Assembly (NCBI GenBank): GCA_012934845.2
Contig: WNNJ02001257.1
Location: 124,001-188,000, forward strand
From: Pomphorhynchus laevis
Taxonomy: Eukaryota > Acanthocephala > Palaeacanthocephala > Echinorhynchida > Pomphorhynchidae
DNA: 64,000 nucleotides
Direction: 5' to 3'
The position numbers were made by a program, and so were the translations under genes. Shown here in pieces: positions 12,086-23,697 of this stretch; the stretch's first letter is position 1; every line of letters starts with the position of its first letter. The notes under the pieces were generated by a model. That model saw only the letters and a list, made by a program, of their open reading frames with translations. It made no database searches and was not told the origin of the DNA.

Positions 12086-13229
12086 AACTTTTTGACTTCG
12101 TAAATTCAATGAGATTTCAAAATTTGACGTTGCGGTTAAAATATAAGACATTAACTTATAAAAGAAATGTAAATATTTCAGATGCTAATTAAAGCAATCC
12201 GGAAAATTATCAAAACTTTTCAATAAATGCGAAAATAATATTTAAATTAAAATATAACTTGACCACCGTGTAGTAAAAGCATGTGATCACGTTATGTAAG
12301 TTAATATCGCGGAAATGTAGAGTATAGATAAAGATTAGGAAGCAAGATTCAAAAAAGCATTGACTTGGAAATATTAGAATAAAAATTATATCGGCGAGAT
12401 AAAAAGTACAGGAAAATAACGAATCGTTTTTAATATGCAGAAAATAGTTATTGATATTTAAGTTTTATTGTTTCAATAAATTATAATTATTAATTATCAC
12501 CATAATTAACTTTATTATTAAATTTTAGTCGTTAAATATAAATAGTATATGTTGTTTATATTTAATAAATCAATTAATAATGACAGAAACAAGTTGACTA
12601 AATATTTATAAATAACTTCTCTAAAGTATATTTTTTTAAATATTTGTCTTTTTCAAAAATAATAATTCCAAAATTTATGATTAATTATTTATAATTAATT
12701 CCCAAAACTCATTCGAGTCTTTAATTCTCAAATACATAAATTTAGTTACCATGACAATGACACAAACGCCTTAAAAAACGGCAAAATTAAATGAGCAATA
12801 GACCGGGAAAATTTGAACGATTGAAATACGAAGATGCGTGACAAATGTAAAACATTAAAGCATCAATGCTTTGTAAACGAGGCTATGAGCCATCATTCCA
12901 TTTTTTGTGTCCCCGGTGTAGGAAAGAAACACAGAGAAACACTGAAATCAAGTGGAATTAATAGCATTGAAAAGATTGAACGTGAATTTGCAAGGAAAGG
13001 AGAAGAGGATTTTAAAATGTTCTTGATGAACAAAATGGGAATTAACAAACTTCATTCAAATATGATAATATGCGGTATTACGTCACGACAAGCGGAAAGA
13101 TCAAAAGTTAAAAAAGAAAAGTATACACCAAAACCAATCAAAGAAGAACAAAGTTAGCCAACCCTGTCTATTCACAACGCAAGCGTTCAAACTCTCCGTT
13201 TAAAGAGCAAACACAATTTACGACATTTT
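12086..13229 (+). repeat. Segmental duplication, copy A (carries BAF-like gene)
   Basis: This 1144-bp block is repeated without indels at 36839-37982. I counted about eight substitutions (roughly 99.3% identity): seven upstream of the gene, one downstream, and none in the coding frame. I see no terminal repeats or target duplications. Confidence 0.9.
12834..13157 (+). CDS. BAF-like (barrier-to-autointegration factor) protein, copy A
   Basis: A single-exon 107-aa protein. Residues 9-75 follow BAF: KHQCFVNEAM matches the N-terminal KHRDFVAEPM, CVPGVGKKH matches the helix-hairpin-helix GIGEVLGKK, and the rest follows the human order to the C-terminal helix. BAF dimers bridge double-stranded DNA, help rebuild the nuclear envelope and block self-integration of retroviral DNA. 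This form is divergent and has an extra lysine-rich tail of about 20 residues (KVKKEKYTPKPIKEEQ) absent from the 89-aa human protein. The ATG follows an AT-rich leader. The protein is identical to the copy at 37.6 kb. Function is inferred from similarity. Confidence 0.85.
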   Translation: MRDKCKTLKHQCFVNEAMSHHSIFCVPGVGKKHRETLKSSGINSIEKIEREFARKGEEDFKMFLMNKMGINKLHSNMIICGITSRQAERSKVKKEKYTPKPIKEEQS

Positions 13230-13785
13230 TTATTTTAAAAATCGTACTAGTCAATTTTTTAGGTAAAACACATTATTTATAAATAAAATCAGTAACGACT
13301 GTAAGCTTATTCTCAATGCTTTTAATTTGACAAATGATGAAAATTTGGATGATTCATTCAAAATTTGAAATTTTATCTATCCTATTCTTTCTTATTTTAA
13401 TTTACTCTTTTCTCATGAGTTATAATATATTTATGGCATTCCTTAAAATTTATCGCAAAATTAATTATTACAAATTAATGTAATTTGTAAAAAATTAATT
13501 CAAAATTATTATCGCAAATTTTACGGAAAGATTATCTTATCTGTTATATTCTTGGACGGTCTAGAAATTATCGAAATGCACGAAAATAATGTCAAACGAG
13601 TAATATGATTAAATCATCGCCCAATTAAATCTATTATACGTGAACAAATTATAATAAAAATGTAATTTATATTATAAAAGTATTATTTATATTATACAAA
13701 TGGTCTTCAGCTCAATAATAAAAAATGTGCTTCCATGTGTATCTCTCGATCGAAACATAATCAACATAGAGTTTACAACCTTAAA
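13230..13785. other. AT-rich spacer, nothing recognised
   Basis: I see no gene, repeat or motif apart from general AT richness. Confidence 0.5.
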
Positions 13786-14030
13786 TAGATTTAATTTTTA
13801 ATAATTAAATCTGCTAACTGAGTCTACGTATTTAATATAATTACAAAATAAATAAAACATAATAATGTTAAATCAAAATTTAATAATAAAATAATAAAAT
13901 AAATAATTGTTTTAAGATTTTTATAATTTAAATCAAGTTAAAATAAAAAATTGAAATTTGAAAAGTCATTTTTATGAATTGACTAATAAATAACAGTCGT
14001 TCTATCAGAATAAGGATTAGAACATGACTT
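13786..14030 (-). repeat. Isolated tail (pseudo-LTR piece) of the permuted PLE
   Basis: The reverse complement matches the 3' flank of the long copy at about 52320-52550. Shared blocks are TAATAAATAACAG..., the AATTGATTTTTATTTT-type stretch, and the far end CTGAGTCTACGTATT. No coding sequence lies between it and the mosaic at 14.7 kb. Confidence 0.65.
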
Positions 14031-14699
14031 TTGATTAACTTTTATATTTCGATTCACAGATTATGTGCATTACCTTAATTGCACAAGAAAAAATGCCTGT
14101 ATCAGTTTAATTAAAATATAGTTATGCCATTTAAATTAATTGTGATGATTGTGCAATTAATTATTTAGTCAATTAATTATAATTAATCATGAAAATATTT
14201 ATTTGTTTCTTATAATTATTATAATCATCCGTAGTTCCTGATTATGAAAATAGCTTCCATAGAAATATTGAACTGAAGCTTTTTTATCGAATAAATTGTC
14301 GTTTCTTTGGTTCCATTCTATAAATAAATTATAATTAATCATGATTAATTGTGCCCTTTAAATAATGCATTTCTCTTTCTCGTGCAGTTTTCCTACTAAA
14401 CATCCAAATAAATAATGCTATAGCTTAATCTATATATTCGTACGCATATAAATAAGTGTTTAATTATTAATAATATTTTTATTTAAAGTTCCTTAAGAGT
14501 TAGACAAACTCTTAACTTAACAGCATAATACATAAAACATGTTTCAAATGATCACTAATTAATGATGATGTACTTACACGTTGAGTTATTAATACATTTA
14601 AAAACTTGTGTAACATTGGAAGACGCATCTAAAAGTAGTACATATCGACCATTTTAAATACTGACCGAACATTCAAAGAACATTCATAAGACTTTTATT

Positions 14700-17518
14700 A
14701 AACATAATTTAATATTGTTAAAATTTAAAATTGAAATTTAAAATAAAAATCAGTTGTTATGAATTGACTTATAAATAACAGACGATGAATAAGAATAAGG
14801 ATTAGAAGTTATCACGAGGAACTGCTATGCTATCAGGTTTCGAATTGCTATTCCAAGACCCAACATGGCCAAATACATCTAATTCATCTGATGAAATTTG
14901 ATTATCTAGTATCTTATACTAATTAAAATTATATTGTTTATTGTTCATTCATAAAAAATCTTCGCTCGATATTCAAAATTTATTTTAATATTATTTTGTT
15001 GATTTATACATATTTTACTATTTTCTGTTTGTCTTATTTTTAACACACATATATCAATAATATATCGAAACATATATTTCATATCTTTATATAATTTAGA
15101 TTTATTTAAAATTAAATTATTTAAATAACTATTTTTAAAAAATAAATTTATTTAAATATTTTCTAAGAAAATCAAAATCATTGATATTTATATTTACATA
15201 TAAAATGTAAAAGAAATTCCTTCATTAAGTTTGACTGTCAATAAAGTAGACGAGTTGAGTGATCTTCTGCGATCACTATATATAATCAATTTCATATTTT
15301 ATATTGTTTAGATTTATTTGTAAGTAGTTTTGAACATATTCATATTATATAAAACTTAAAAATAAGTCAAATATAATTGGACTACTATTATTTTTCGTTG
15401 GAACACCTTTCACTTGGCAAATTGGGATTGCTCCTAGTATTTGTTATGAATGTTTCCAGCGAATGTTAATAGTATTTTTATTAATTCGCCATTTTCGATT
15501 AATTCTATATTATGGGTACTAGATCATAATTAACCTATTTCATTAGTAATTTTGGATTCCTTTAATATCTACTAAATTTAGATTTGTATAAAGCATTTGT
15601 CTAAAATCGTATGTATTTATATTTTGAAAATTTATTCCTTTTGTCTGTTCTAAAAATTCTTTTGTAGAATTAATACTGAAATAGTGTTTTATACCAGTAT
15701 TAATTTCGATTACCTTGCAATATTTTTAAAAATGTGCTTTAATTACTTTAAGTATTTTATTCATATAAAATAATACATATAATCGAAACATATATTTCAT
15801 ATATTTATATTGTTTAGATTTAGTTTTTACACAGTTATGAACAAATTCATATTCTATAAAGCTTAAAAACAAGTCAGCTATAATTGGGCTACTATTACCA
15901 CCCAATTGGAACACCTTTTACTTGTCTAAATATAGATGTCCCTATTTTTAAATAATTTTGATTTATCAAAATATTTAAGGATTCTATTATTTAAATGATT
16001 TTGAAGAAAGCCAATATCATTACATATTGTTGCAATTCTTAAAATTTCATTATTTAATGTATTATATTTTATATTATATGGTATGCATGAATGCTCATGC
16101 AAAAATATGTTTCTTGTAAATTTAAATATGTCATCTTTACGATATAAATTAATAGTAGTTTTAGTTAATGTTAATTTAATGTTCATATCTAGATATACAC
16201 CTTCTTTATCATTAATATTGGCTTTGTTAAGAATAAGGCTTTCTGGATAAATGTGCTCACTAATTGAGTAAACATTATTAGAATTAAATGCACATATATC
16301 ATCAATATATCGGAACATATATTTCAGATTTTTGTATGATTTAGTATGATAAATCGTTATGAACAAATTCATATTCTATTAAACTTAAATACAAGTTAGC
16401 CATAATTGGTCTACTATTACCTCCCATTAGAACACAATTTAATTGTTTAAATATAGATGTCCCTACCTCTAAATAATTTTGATTTATCAAAATATTTAAG
16501 GATTCTATTAATTCAATTTTATCCATATATTTATATTTATTTGATGGTTTAATTTTTGTTAGATAGGCGTTATAATTATTATAACATATATATGTATATC
16601 TTTTACCGAATATAAGATTAATTAATTTTACTAACGCTTCTTTAATATCTACTAAATCTAGATTTGTATAAAGCGTACTAAAATCGTATGTATTTATATT
16701 TTGAAAATTTATTCCTTTTGTCTGTTCTAAAAATTCTTTTGTAGAATTAATACTGAAATAGTGTTTTATACCAGTATTAATTTCGATTACCTTGCAATAT
16801 TTTTTAAAATATGCTTTAATTACTTTAAGTATTTTATTCATATAGACAGAAAGTGGTTTTAATGTACATTTAAACGCACTACATATGAACCTAGGTTTTA
16901 TTGGATTTTTATGTAATTTTGGATTCCAATATAATATAGGTATAGTTTTATTATCTAATTCAACCTTTATACCCTTTTTATCCATTATAGAACAGTGACT
17001 TGTAATAATTGTTTCTAAACTCAACTCACTACGTTCATATGTTGGATTTACATTTAAATCATTAGAATTAACCTCTTTCATTAGTATATCATAATAAAGC
17101 TTTTTGCATATGAAGACAAAGTTATTACTAGCTTTATCAATAGTTGTTATTATATAGTTATCCTTTAATTTAGTAAGTTCTTTATACATATCTTTATTAA
17201 TTTTATCTTTCCTTTTATAATTGTTTGTTAGTTTCATTTTATTTATAATTTTATCAAATATATAATCTTTCCAAATTTTTATCTTAGATATATTCGAGCT
17301 TTCACTATTAATCAGCTTACTAAAGTAATCATTTAAGTTATTATATAACGAATTGTAAATTTTATTTTTGTCGTTGTTATTATTTAATCTATATTTATAC
17401 CCTTTTAATAGCAGCTTTCTTAATTCACAATTTTCAATTAATTCTAGATTATGGGTACATATATGTTCATTTATTTTATCAAAACTAAGACTTTTACAAT
17501 TACATTCAGTTTCCATTA
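14700..17518 (-). mobile_element. Permuted Penelope-like element (Naiad-type), rearranged minus-strand copy
   Basis: The linker and RT region read from 17516 downward: TTIDKASNNFVFICKK, ILYWNPKLHKNPIKPRF, YDFSTLYTNLDL, an MGGNS block, then YMFRYIDDIC with the catalytic DD at about 16300. The GIY-YIG part is absent. Below about 15960 the copy becomes a patchwork: pieces of the same RT recur in a new order (a second RYIDD-upstream piece at 15770-15958, then earlier RT segments near 15570-15760, then more down to 15000). The usual 3' tail follows with GAAACCTGATAGCATAGCAG near 14840. Clearly broken. The 17518 end abuts a LINE endonuclease fragment, so the element probably inserted into it. Confidence 0.85.
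16341..17516 (-). pseudogene. RT region of the permuted PLE (copy 3)
   Basis: This 391-codon open frame covers the linker and RT fingers/palm, ending just before the DD block. It shares nearly all residues with the copies at 50.6-52.2 and 58.3-59.6 kb. The B-motif reads LMGGNSRPIMANL where the sister copies have PMGGNSSPIIADL. Confidence 0.85.
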
Positions 17519-17520
17519 TG

Positions 17521-18531
17521 TTTCAAAATGCAGAATCATTCATTTTTCGATCACAACGAAACAAGTTATATCCATCTATGGATTATAAGCTATCAGGAAC
17601 AAGCTCATAGAGCCAAGATTCACTAAGGACAATGATATTTGCTAAGGATATTCACTAAGGGCAATGATAATAAGCTATCAGGAACAAGCTCAGAGATCCA
17701 AGATACACTAATGACAATGATATTTGGATGATGAGATGTAGCTATGACCTTCAATTCATCCATCTTATTGAGAACGCTTCAAACGTTTGAATATATAACT
17801 TTGAGCCATTTGTGGTTTCTACGATAATGCGCATTAGGTCTTATCGTACAATTCTCAGAAAACGTTTTCATAGCGAAGGCCATCTCAATCGTGGACGACA
17901 CCGAACTACTCGAAAATTTACAATATGCAGATCAGTTTCTCCAGATTCTATCCGAGCAGTTAGCTTAGTCCGAGCAACACGCCAGAGACAACGCTCAGCG
18001 AAAGACATATATGTGAACAACCGAAATGGGAACTACGGCAGGTTAGATCTGCGTTTTAACTCACGGACCACTGAGGATGTACGAAAGACAACTTTCATCA
18101 AACGAGAACGTTCTTCAAGATTGTTTCGACGGCCTATCCTAAATATCGCAATGGAGCGAACTTCTGAAATATAGAGATCTTTTGGAGAAATAATAACTCT
18201 CAATATTTTTTAGAATTGTTCAACATCATGGTCCACTCGAGTTTGTGCCACATCAGACGACGATTCGAGAATGTTCGTAATAATCAAACACCGATTCCGA
18301 GAAGATTCATAAGACTTGCTGGATAAGAATGATCTGTGACTATTTAGTGGGTCAGTTTGTCGTTGAGAGAATATCTGACTGAAAACTTTTCTAGACTGTT
18401 CACTAAAAACTTTTCTAGACTGTTCACCCTCGATTGCAACCTGGTGTGGAATTTCGATACGTTGAGAGTCCAAATCATTTTTATCGGATTGCTTCGTGAG
18501 AGAAGGTAAGGTAGGCCATGTGAATGGTGAC
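17521..18531 (-). mobile_element. LINE fragment, AP endonuclease start (distal half of a split LINE)
   Basis: Minus-strand translation near 17800-17540 gives MDELKVIATSHHPNIIVIS followed by SELVPDSLLSIDGYNLFRCD, the N-terminal part of a LINE AP endonuclease. A segment of about 57 bp (around 17584-17640) is directly duplicated at 17668-17730 within it. The element continues at 22406-22990 on the other side of the Ty3/gypsy insertion and is cut by the permuted PLE at 17518. The plus-strand 120-aa frame over it is antisense noise. Confidence 0.75.
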
Positions 18532-18621
18532 TGTTAAGATCCAAAGTGAGGCTAAAGTAGCTTTATTGAAAACATCTACAAAACAAATAACATTAAAACA
18601 CAAGTTAGTTAATTCACGACA
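18532..18621 (-). repeat. 3' LTR (90 bp)
   Basis: It is identical to the LTR at 22316-22405. Read on the minus strand it runs TGTCGTGAATTAAC...TTAACA and contains an AATAAA polyadenylation-like signal. Confidence 0.95.
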
Positions 18622-19238
18622 TTCTCCTCCGCCAAACATAATCTCGTAGATACGCGGGAGTAGCTTTATTTCGCACGGGTCTTTCGTTGCTCTGCAGAAT
18701 TTCATTTCCTTTCTCGTCGGATATTTTGAAAGTATCGTTTAAAGTATCGTCGTCCGTACTCACAGTTTTATCGTCGCTGTAGCTGGTATCAGGGTTATAG
18801 CTGCTTTCAATATCATCTTTAGTAGTAGTTGTAAGTTGTGATGTATCGTTCGTACATTCATGATCTTCTATCATTAGATTTTGGCAGCTATCTCCACCTG
18901 ACAATCGTTGTCCGATATCGAAACCGGGAGCCACGTCCCTTAAAGAAACCGCACCTTGTCGTTGATTAGGATATTCGATGATAGCGTATTTGTTGTTAGC
19001 AGTCACAAGTTTAGCTGGACAACCTATTGGTTCATATTTCGATTCACGTCTATGATTCCGGACAAGTACAGATGCACCATCGGTCATCCATTTTGGAAAC
19101 GTTTTGCCTTCATTACTCTTTCTGGGGTAAGAAAATATCCGTTCGTGAGGTGTGTAGTTGGTTGAAATACATAAAAGACTCCTTATGCTATTGAGTGCTT
19201 TTGGTAATATTATTTGCCACTGATGAATATACATTCGT

Positions 19239-19685
19239 TCACTTCGTAACGTGGTAGTTATAGCTGTCCATTGTTGAATTGTATCGTTCGCATTGCCCGT
19301 TACCTCTTGGGTTGTACGGTGTTGTGAAACTGCTAGCGATTCCTCTCTGACTGAGAAATTGTCTGACATCCGATGACAGAAACGACTTACCTCTATCCGA
19401 ATGAATATATTCTGGACAACCAAAAATAGCAAATATTTCGTCCAAACAATGACACACAGTTTTAGCAGACATATCGGGGCACGCGTAGGCAAAAGGAAAC
19501 CGACTATACTCATCAATCACAACAAGGAGGAAACGGGATCTTGAATTACTCGGTAATGATCCTTTGAAATCTATGCATAATCGCTCAAAAGGGCGGGTAG
19601 CTTTAATTACATGAGCCGTACAGGTATTTGGAAATCGAGGCTTAGGCAATTTACAAGCTTCACAACGTTCACAAATATTTTTCAC
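19239..19685 (-). pseudogene. Ty3/gypsy integrase core (fossil)
   Basis: Integrase text includes PFERLCIDFKGSLP, VVIDEYSRFPFAY, YIHSDRGKSF and YNPRGNGQCERYN, covering the D,D(35)E positions. It is part of the element at 18532-22405. Confidence 0.9.
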
Positions 19686-20276
19686 ATCATTTACTGAGAA
19701 TGGAAGATTCCGTGATCTGACATAATGAGTTCACCGTCGTACACCGGGGTGACATAATGATTCGTGAAGTTCTCGTAATCCTCTATCGAAATTGGAAGTA
19801 GCACATATTCTAGATAAGGTATCTGCTGGTCCATTCAAAGATCCCGGGCGGTAGAATATTTCAAAATCGTAATTGGCCAATTCTGCTTTCTAACGTTGTA
19901 TTTTGTCGTTTTTTATCTTGCTTCCTTTTAGTTGATTGAATATAAAACTAACTGATCTTTGGTCTGTGATGATTTTAAAATGCCTTCCGATAAGAAAATG
20001 TCGCCACTTTATAAGGGATTCCACTATGGCTAAAGCCTCTTTCTCGATTGCTGCCCATCTCTGCTCGCTTACAGAAAGTTTTCTTGAAAAAACGCAATCG
20101 GACGACCGTCTCCGTTCAGTGTAGCCGCAATGCACGTTTCAGAAGCGTCTGTCTCGACTGTTAGCGCTTGAGCGTTATCGATGTGGTATAAAGAAGCACT
20201 CGCAATATCTGCTTTAAGCTTTTCAAATGACAGTTTTGATTCAGCGTTCATAGGGAATGAAGCGTTTCTCAAGAAT

Positions 20277-22277
20277 TCAATCTTTTGTAAAAATTCTGGT
20301 ATCCAAGACGAGTAGTAAGCAAAGAGTCCAATACTTCGTTGTAAGGATCTGACATCGTAGGGGGGGGAGTTCATGTAAAGCCTGCAATCTGTCCAGATCT
20401 GGTTTCAGTACTCCTGGACAAATTAAGTAGCCGAGAAGCTTTATTTCTTTCTTGTTAAATTCACATTTAGTTGTATTCATTGTGAGCCCGCACTTGGTAG
20501 CGACACTGTTGAATTTGCCCAGATTTTCGTCATGTTCTTGTTGGGTCATTCCGCAAATTGTAATGTTATCTAGATAGGCAAATGTACTTTTTAATTCATT
20601 TGTTTCAATCATGTGATCCATACATCGCTGAAAGCATGACACTGCATTCTTCAAACCAAAGGGCAATCTCGCAAAGCAATATAATCTTCCATCTGCTTCA
20701 AAGGCAGTATATAGTCTATCGTCTGGATGTAGAGGAACTTGATGATGAGCAGACTGTAAGTCAATTGTAGAAAACCATTTGTATTTACTAATTTCATACA
20801 CAAGATCTTGTAAGTTTGGCAAAGGATAGGCATCCAGCAATGTATATTTATTTATCGTTTGTGAGTAATCAATAACAAGCCTGCGTTTATGTCTCTCCAA
20901 GCGCGTAACTACCACTTGAGCTGGCCATGGTGAAATACAAGGTTCGATAATCCCATCTTTCAATAACTTCTGAACCTCCGATCGAATAAAATCACAATCG
21001 GCTGGATTATACCGGCGAGACCTCGTTGCAATAGGAATGCAATGTTCATTTAGATGTGAAAATGGTCGAACTGGCTTGAAATCTATAGGTCGCAAAGCAG
21101 CAATTACCAATTCGTTTCTAGGACCATTCAAATTTAGTTTGAAACTATTATGCTCATTCATAAAATCCATCCCCAATATTGCTTCGGTACATAAGTCGTC
21201 CAGAACATGAAATATAATGTTTTTATAAATTTGGGACTTGTAGATAATGGACGTAGTGACATGGCCTTTAGTTAAAGTCTTTAAGCGATTAGTGACCATT
21301 GTAATAGGCCGTATATCTCTGACGATAGGCAATTTCATCTTACTCACAATATCAGTTCGAATAAAACTATAACAACTCCCTGTGTCAAACAAACACTCTA
21401 CTCTTTTGTTGCAAATGGATATTTGGTCTACAGCTTTTCGGTCAGACAGTATTGAAGAAATGCACGCAGAGTATTTATTACGACCGAATTGTGAAGATCG
21501 ACACGCTCTTGCAAAATGTCCTTCCTGACATTTATGGCAAATTGATTTTTTTGCCGGACAAGATTCTCGACTATGCTTTGATTGACTTCCACAAAAAAAG
21601 CACTTCCAATTACTTTTGATTGTTGCAACTACTTTATCATTCATTTGTGCCAATTGATCTGCCGCCTCTTCCTTTCTGCTGTCGGAAACATGAGCTAGTC
21701 GATAATAAGGTCCTTCGATTACCGTTGAACGTTTTTCCGCACTTTCCATAGCTTTTGCAATTTCAAAAGCGTCTGTTAGTGTTAAGGTACAGTTTTCAAG
21801 TAAACATTCTCTAATTTTCTTTGAGGAAATACTCGCTATGAACGCATTTAGAATTGCCTGATCTCGGTGATCTTGTGCCGATACTTCTTCGAACTTACAT
21901 TCTGAGGCTAGTTGCTTTAAACTATTAGTGTAGTGTTGAATATCTTCTGCATCTTCTTGTCTCCTAGCGAATAGTATATATCGAGCATAAATGACATTGG
22001 TCGGTCGCTCAAACATCGATCGAAGCGTCTTGATAGTTTCTGCATAATCAGACAGTTGTTGAATTGACTTGAAAATTTGAGGAGAAACGTAATTACGCAG
22101 TAACGTTAATCGAATCTCACCCGAAGCTCCGATGTGTTCGATAAACGCTTCGAATGTTGATAGCCAATGTTTCCAAATATCCGCTCCGTTTGGGTTTTCT
22201 GTGTCTATTGTAAGTTTACTTGGCTGCAGATATCGTGCATAATCAACGTTCGCCAATCCGTTTCCGACTGGGTCCAT
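20277..22277 (-). pseudogene. Ty3/gypsy Gag-protease-RT open region (fossil)
   Basis: This long open region of the young LTR element covers Gag (an 'IWKHWLSTFEAFIEHIG'-type capsid start), two zinc clusters near residues 225-260, the aspartic protease and most of the RT. It starts 38 bp inside the 5' LTR. Confidence 0.9.
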
Positions 22278-22315
22278 CTTGACAACAAATGCTCACACAA
22301 ATGTTTTCAATAAAT

Positions 22316-22405
22316 TGTTAAGATCCAAAGTGAGGCTAAAGTAGCTTTATTGAAAACATCTACAAAACAAATAACATTAAAACACAAGTTAGTTAATTCA
22401 CGACA
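22316..22405 (-). repeat. 5' LTR (90 bp)
   Basis: It is identical to 18532-18621. Only 38 bp separate its inner end from the Gag start at 22277. I could not identify the tRNA primer site with confidence. Confidence 0.95.
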
Positions 22406-22990
22406 GTGACTTGCCAACGAAATTGACAGCTTCTTTGGTAGTTACCATTTCCGACTAAGTTTCCATATTCAGACCAGACATGATTTTACTAATTGTGAAA
22501 TTCGATATCATGTCATTTGAGAGTATAGGGATGGTGTTTTTGTATTTCTCAGGTCCCCATCATAGGTATGATTAGACACAATATCGTTACTTGGCATAGT
22601 TTGACAATCTTCACTCTATAGATCATTCGTCCGACTTACATCTTTAAGTGCCGCACAACTCCAGCCGACGGAGTGAACATGATTGGATTCTCTGGACGTA
22701 TCAGCAGCAGGTATGATATGGGAATTATTCGGTGTGATCCTTGAGATATTTCGCAATAAAATCGAAGCGTTGCAATATCTACAAATATATTTCTTATCGC
22801 ACATAGCCGATTGCTCGGACTCCAAAATTGAAGCGGTTGTCCAGACATTGCAACCTGAGGAGTCACAACAAACTGGTTGTATTGTGTACTTCGGAGGATT
22901 TTTCGTCTTTTCCATTGTCGCGCCTGTCTTCTATTGTCTTCGTTTACGAGATTTTGATCCCATTTGTAGGTTGTTTGTTTGAATTTGCGT
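22406..22990 (-). mobile_element. LINE fragment with PHD-like finger (proximal half of a split LINE)
   Basis: On the minus strand the frame at 22915-22616 reads YTIQPVCCDSSGCNVW ... CDKKYICRYC, a PHD-type cysteine pattern found at the start of the endonuclease ORF in several invertebrate LINEs. The element resumes at 18531 beyond the LTR insertion. Plus-strand frames here are antisense. Confidence 0.6.
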
Positions 22991-23620
22991 CTACTATATT
23001 TGCGTCCAAACCTGATTTAGTATTGATTCTCAACACGATCGTTTTATATTAAGATTAATTTAATTTAAGATTAAGCCCAATGAAGATGAACCTTGAAAAC
23101 AAGCTTAGCATTGTTGGCGCAGACGGTTAGTTTACGGCGTTGGTTTACAATGTTTTAATTTGTTATTCGAAAACTGAAATAGTATACTATTTGAAATATT
23201 TATTAATTTTATTGTTATTTTTCGTACTAAAAAGTGGTAAATGTGCAATGTCGTTTACCGAATCAATATAATTAGAATGGACATATATTAACATTATACA
23301 TTCATATAAATTTTACAAATAGTAAAATTATGAAATGTTTGATCAGAATTGAATAATTTTTTAGTTTATAAAATCAAATTGTTTAAATGTATAATTTAAA
23401 TTATACATTTAAATTATAAATGTATAATTTAATTATACATTTATATAATTTCATTATACATTTTTATTTTTTATAATTTTAATTTAATAAAATTAATTAA
23501 ATGTTTAAAAACTTTAGTAAAAAACTGAAATTATAACGAAAACAGAACGAATTACTATTTAAGAGAAATATTTAACAGATTTACAATGCAAATAATACTC
23601 GACATTTTACGAATCGCCTT
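22991..23620. other. AT-rich stretch, nothing recognised
   Basis: It holds runs of ATTTAAATTATA-type repeats at about 23380-23470 and no coding signal. Confidence 0.45.
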
Positions 23621-23622
23621 AT

Positions 23623-23697
23623 TCATTCTTTGCGACGCTTCTGTATCTCATGATTCACCTCTTCTAGAAGATTAGACACTTTGCAAATACGGTCGCC
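23623..23697 (-). CDS. Coiled-coil gene, likely terminal exon
   Basis: It runs after CTACTTTAG, 24 codons plus stop, encoding GDRICKVSNLLEEVNHEIQK then RRKE. It starts in phase 0, as the exon ending at 33127 requires. Confidence 0.5.
   Translation of the reverse strand, partial: GDRICKVSNLLEEVNHEIQKRRKE

Larger units (their letters stand above)
18532..22405 (-). mobile_element. Ty3/gypsy LTR retrotransposon (CsRn1/Kamikaze-like), young but broken
   Basis: This 3874-bp element has two 90-bp LTRs that are identical base for base, start TG and end CA, and are flanked by the 5-bp target duplication GTGAC. Parts on the minus strand: Gag with a zinc-knuckle region, protease with LFDTGSC, RT with ARLPFGLKN and YLDN in place of YLDD (typical of the CsRn1 group as I remember it), RNase H, then an integrase core with D, D and E positions and a C-terminal tail. 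Identical LTRs imply a recent insertion. The coding region shows a few breaks (about four), so it looks non-autonomous. It is inserted in a LINE. Confidence 0.93.

Noticed and set aside
17812-18174. Plus-strand 120-aa arginine-rich frame
   Set aside because: It is antisense to the LINE endonuclease fragment; composition and lack of homology indicate a shadow frame.
20582-20770. 62-aa plus-strand frame
   Set aside because: Antisense to the Ty3/gypsy RT.
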